Positions 13,754-14,353 of a stretch of 14,353 bases of DNA are shown piece after piece. Source of the stretch: Vulcanimicrobiia bacterium (lineage in GTDB: Bacteria; Vulcanimicrobiota; Vulcanimicrobiia; Vulcanimicrobiales; Vulcanimicrobiaceae); contig JANWKW010000014.1 in assembly GCA_025451135.1 (NCBI GenBank), positions 1 through 14,353 of the forward strand, written 5' to 3'. The translations under genes were made by a program, and so were the position numbers. Position 1 is the stretch's first letter. The number at the start of each line of letters is the position of its first letter. The notes below the pieces were generated by a model. That model ran no database searches, was not told the origin of the DNA, and saw nothing but the letters and a program-made list of their open reading frames with translations.

Positions 13754-14353
13754 GTCGGGTTATCGTGCCGGGCGACGGGTGCCAAGGTGTCGACCATCGT
13801 CGGTACCTCGAACGATCCGTGTTCGGAGGCCCACGCCGTGCAGTACTCGGCGCCGAACAGAAAGATCGAGCCGACCAGGTAGAACCACAGCAGCAGCACT
13901 AGCGGCGCGGAGAGCGCGCCGTAGATATGCGTGAAGTCGACGCGCACGGTGTATTGCGCGAACGCGAACTGCACGAGCGGCCACACGCACGCCACCAGCG
14001 TCGCGCCGGGAACGCCGAAATGCCACTTCAGCTTGCGATTCGGCAAGAACGCGTAGAGCGTCGCCGTGACCACGAAGACCAGTCCGAGCGAGATCAGATA
14101 GGCCGCCACCTGTCCGATATGGCCGCCGTCGGGGACGTGATAGACGAACAGGCCGATCTGCAGGACGATCGGCAGCGCCATGGCGACCAACAGCAGCACG
14201 CCCATCGCCGGCAGCATCACGATCGCGAGCGCGATATCGTGCAGCAACGGACGTCCTTTCGGCACGCCCAGGGCCCGGTCGAGCGCGTACGTCAGCGCCA
14301 TGAACAGATTCTTTCCGGACCAGATCAGGAAGACGGCGGCGACCAGGCTCGAG
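13750..14353 (-). CDS. YihY/BrkB family inner-membrane protein (5' end outside window)
   Basis: The frame is open to the right edge, giving 200 codons of the C-terminal part. The entry into the window ('VFLIWSGKNLFMALTYALDR') matches the conserved YihY motif L-W-S-x-x-N-F/L-x-x-L-x-x-A-L-N/D. At least four hydrophobic segments are visible: 'IALAIVMLPAMGVLLLVAMA', 'VAAYLISLGLVFVVTATLYAF', one around 'PGATLVACVWPLVQFAF', and 'APLVLLLWFYLVGSIFLFGAE', ending with the family's typical GAE. 'LPNRKLKWHFGVPGA' is the typical cytoplasmic loop. YihY proteins were once called RNase BN but that is not supported; the real function is unknown. It is the first gene seen of a three-gene minus-strand operon. 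Confidence 0.92.
   Translation of the reverse strand, partial: SSLVAAVFLIWSGKNLFMALTYALDRALGVPKGRPLLHDIALAIVMLPAMGVLLLVAMALPIVLQIGLFVYHVPDGGHIGQVAAYLISLGLVFVVTATLYAFLPNRKLKWHFGVPGATLVACVWPLVQFAFAQYTVRVDFTHIYGALSAPLVLLLWFYLVGSIFLFGAEYCTAWASEHGSFEVPTMVDTLAPVARHDNPT

Overview
The window is GC-rich bacterial chromosome with densely packed core housekeeping genes, frequent GTG/TTG starts and ATGA/GTGA overlaps. RNase P RNA is of the ordinary type A. Several secreted or lipoprotein products (a DUF4397 lipoprotein, a paralogous pair of small secreted proteins, a TolB/CsgG-like secreted protein) and the modified fatty-acid and ribosome clusters suggest an environmental lineage outside the well-studied phyla. 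Something like Eremiobacterota/Vulcanimicrobiota (WPS-2) is my guess from style alone; nothing here proves it. No IS element, CRISPR array or integrase is visible.

Layout. 1-356 (+): 3' part of a DUF2203 protein. 386-2090 (-): a DUF4397 lipoprotein gene with its own terminator, then RNase P RNA (rnpB), then a small DUF1858 protein that may be co-transcribed with rnpB. 2160-4245: three tRNA genes on the minus strand (Ala-GGC, Ala-UGC, Ile-GAU), with two paralogous secreted-protein genes on the plus strand between them. 4295-5510 (-): a three-gene cassette (goose-type lysozyme-like protein, glycine-zipper small protein, charged helical small protein), the least explained part of the window.

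5541-11990 (+): a long co-directional run, starting from a near-consensus promoter, of DUF177/YceD, rpmF, fabH, fabD, fabG, acpP, ffh, rpsP, a KH-domain RNA-binding protein and rimM. It joins type II fatty-acid synthesis (FabD loads malonyl on ACP, FabH starts the chain, FabG reduces) to protein targeting (Ffh) and 30S assembly (S16, RimM). The usual plsX (between rpmF and fabH) and trmD/rplS (after rimM) are missing. 11998-14353 (-): a YihY-family membrane protein (cut by the window edge), an alpha/beta hydrolase and a TolB/CsgG-like secreted protein, apparently one operon convergent with rimM.

The most striking observation is an in-frame amber codon (10429-10431) inside ffh. The family-conserved SRP-RNA-binding part of the M domain continues in the same frame for 55 codons after it, to a normal TGA. 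This is a nonsense mutation or sequencing error in an essential gene, or a recoding/readthrough event. Second-tier observations are the dyad inside the spacer of the strong promoter, the hairpin that buries the yceD start codon, the lysozyme cassette, the alternating tRNA/paralog array and the disordered N-terminal extension of the KH protein.
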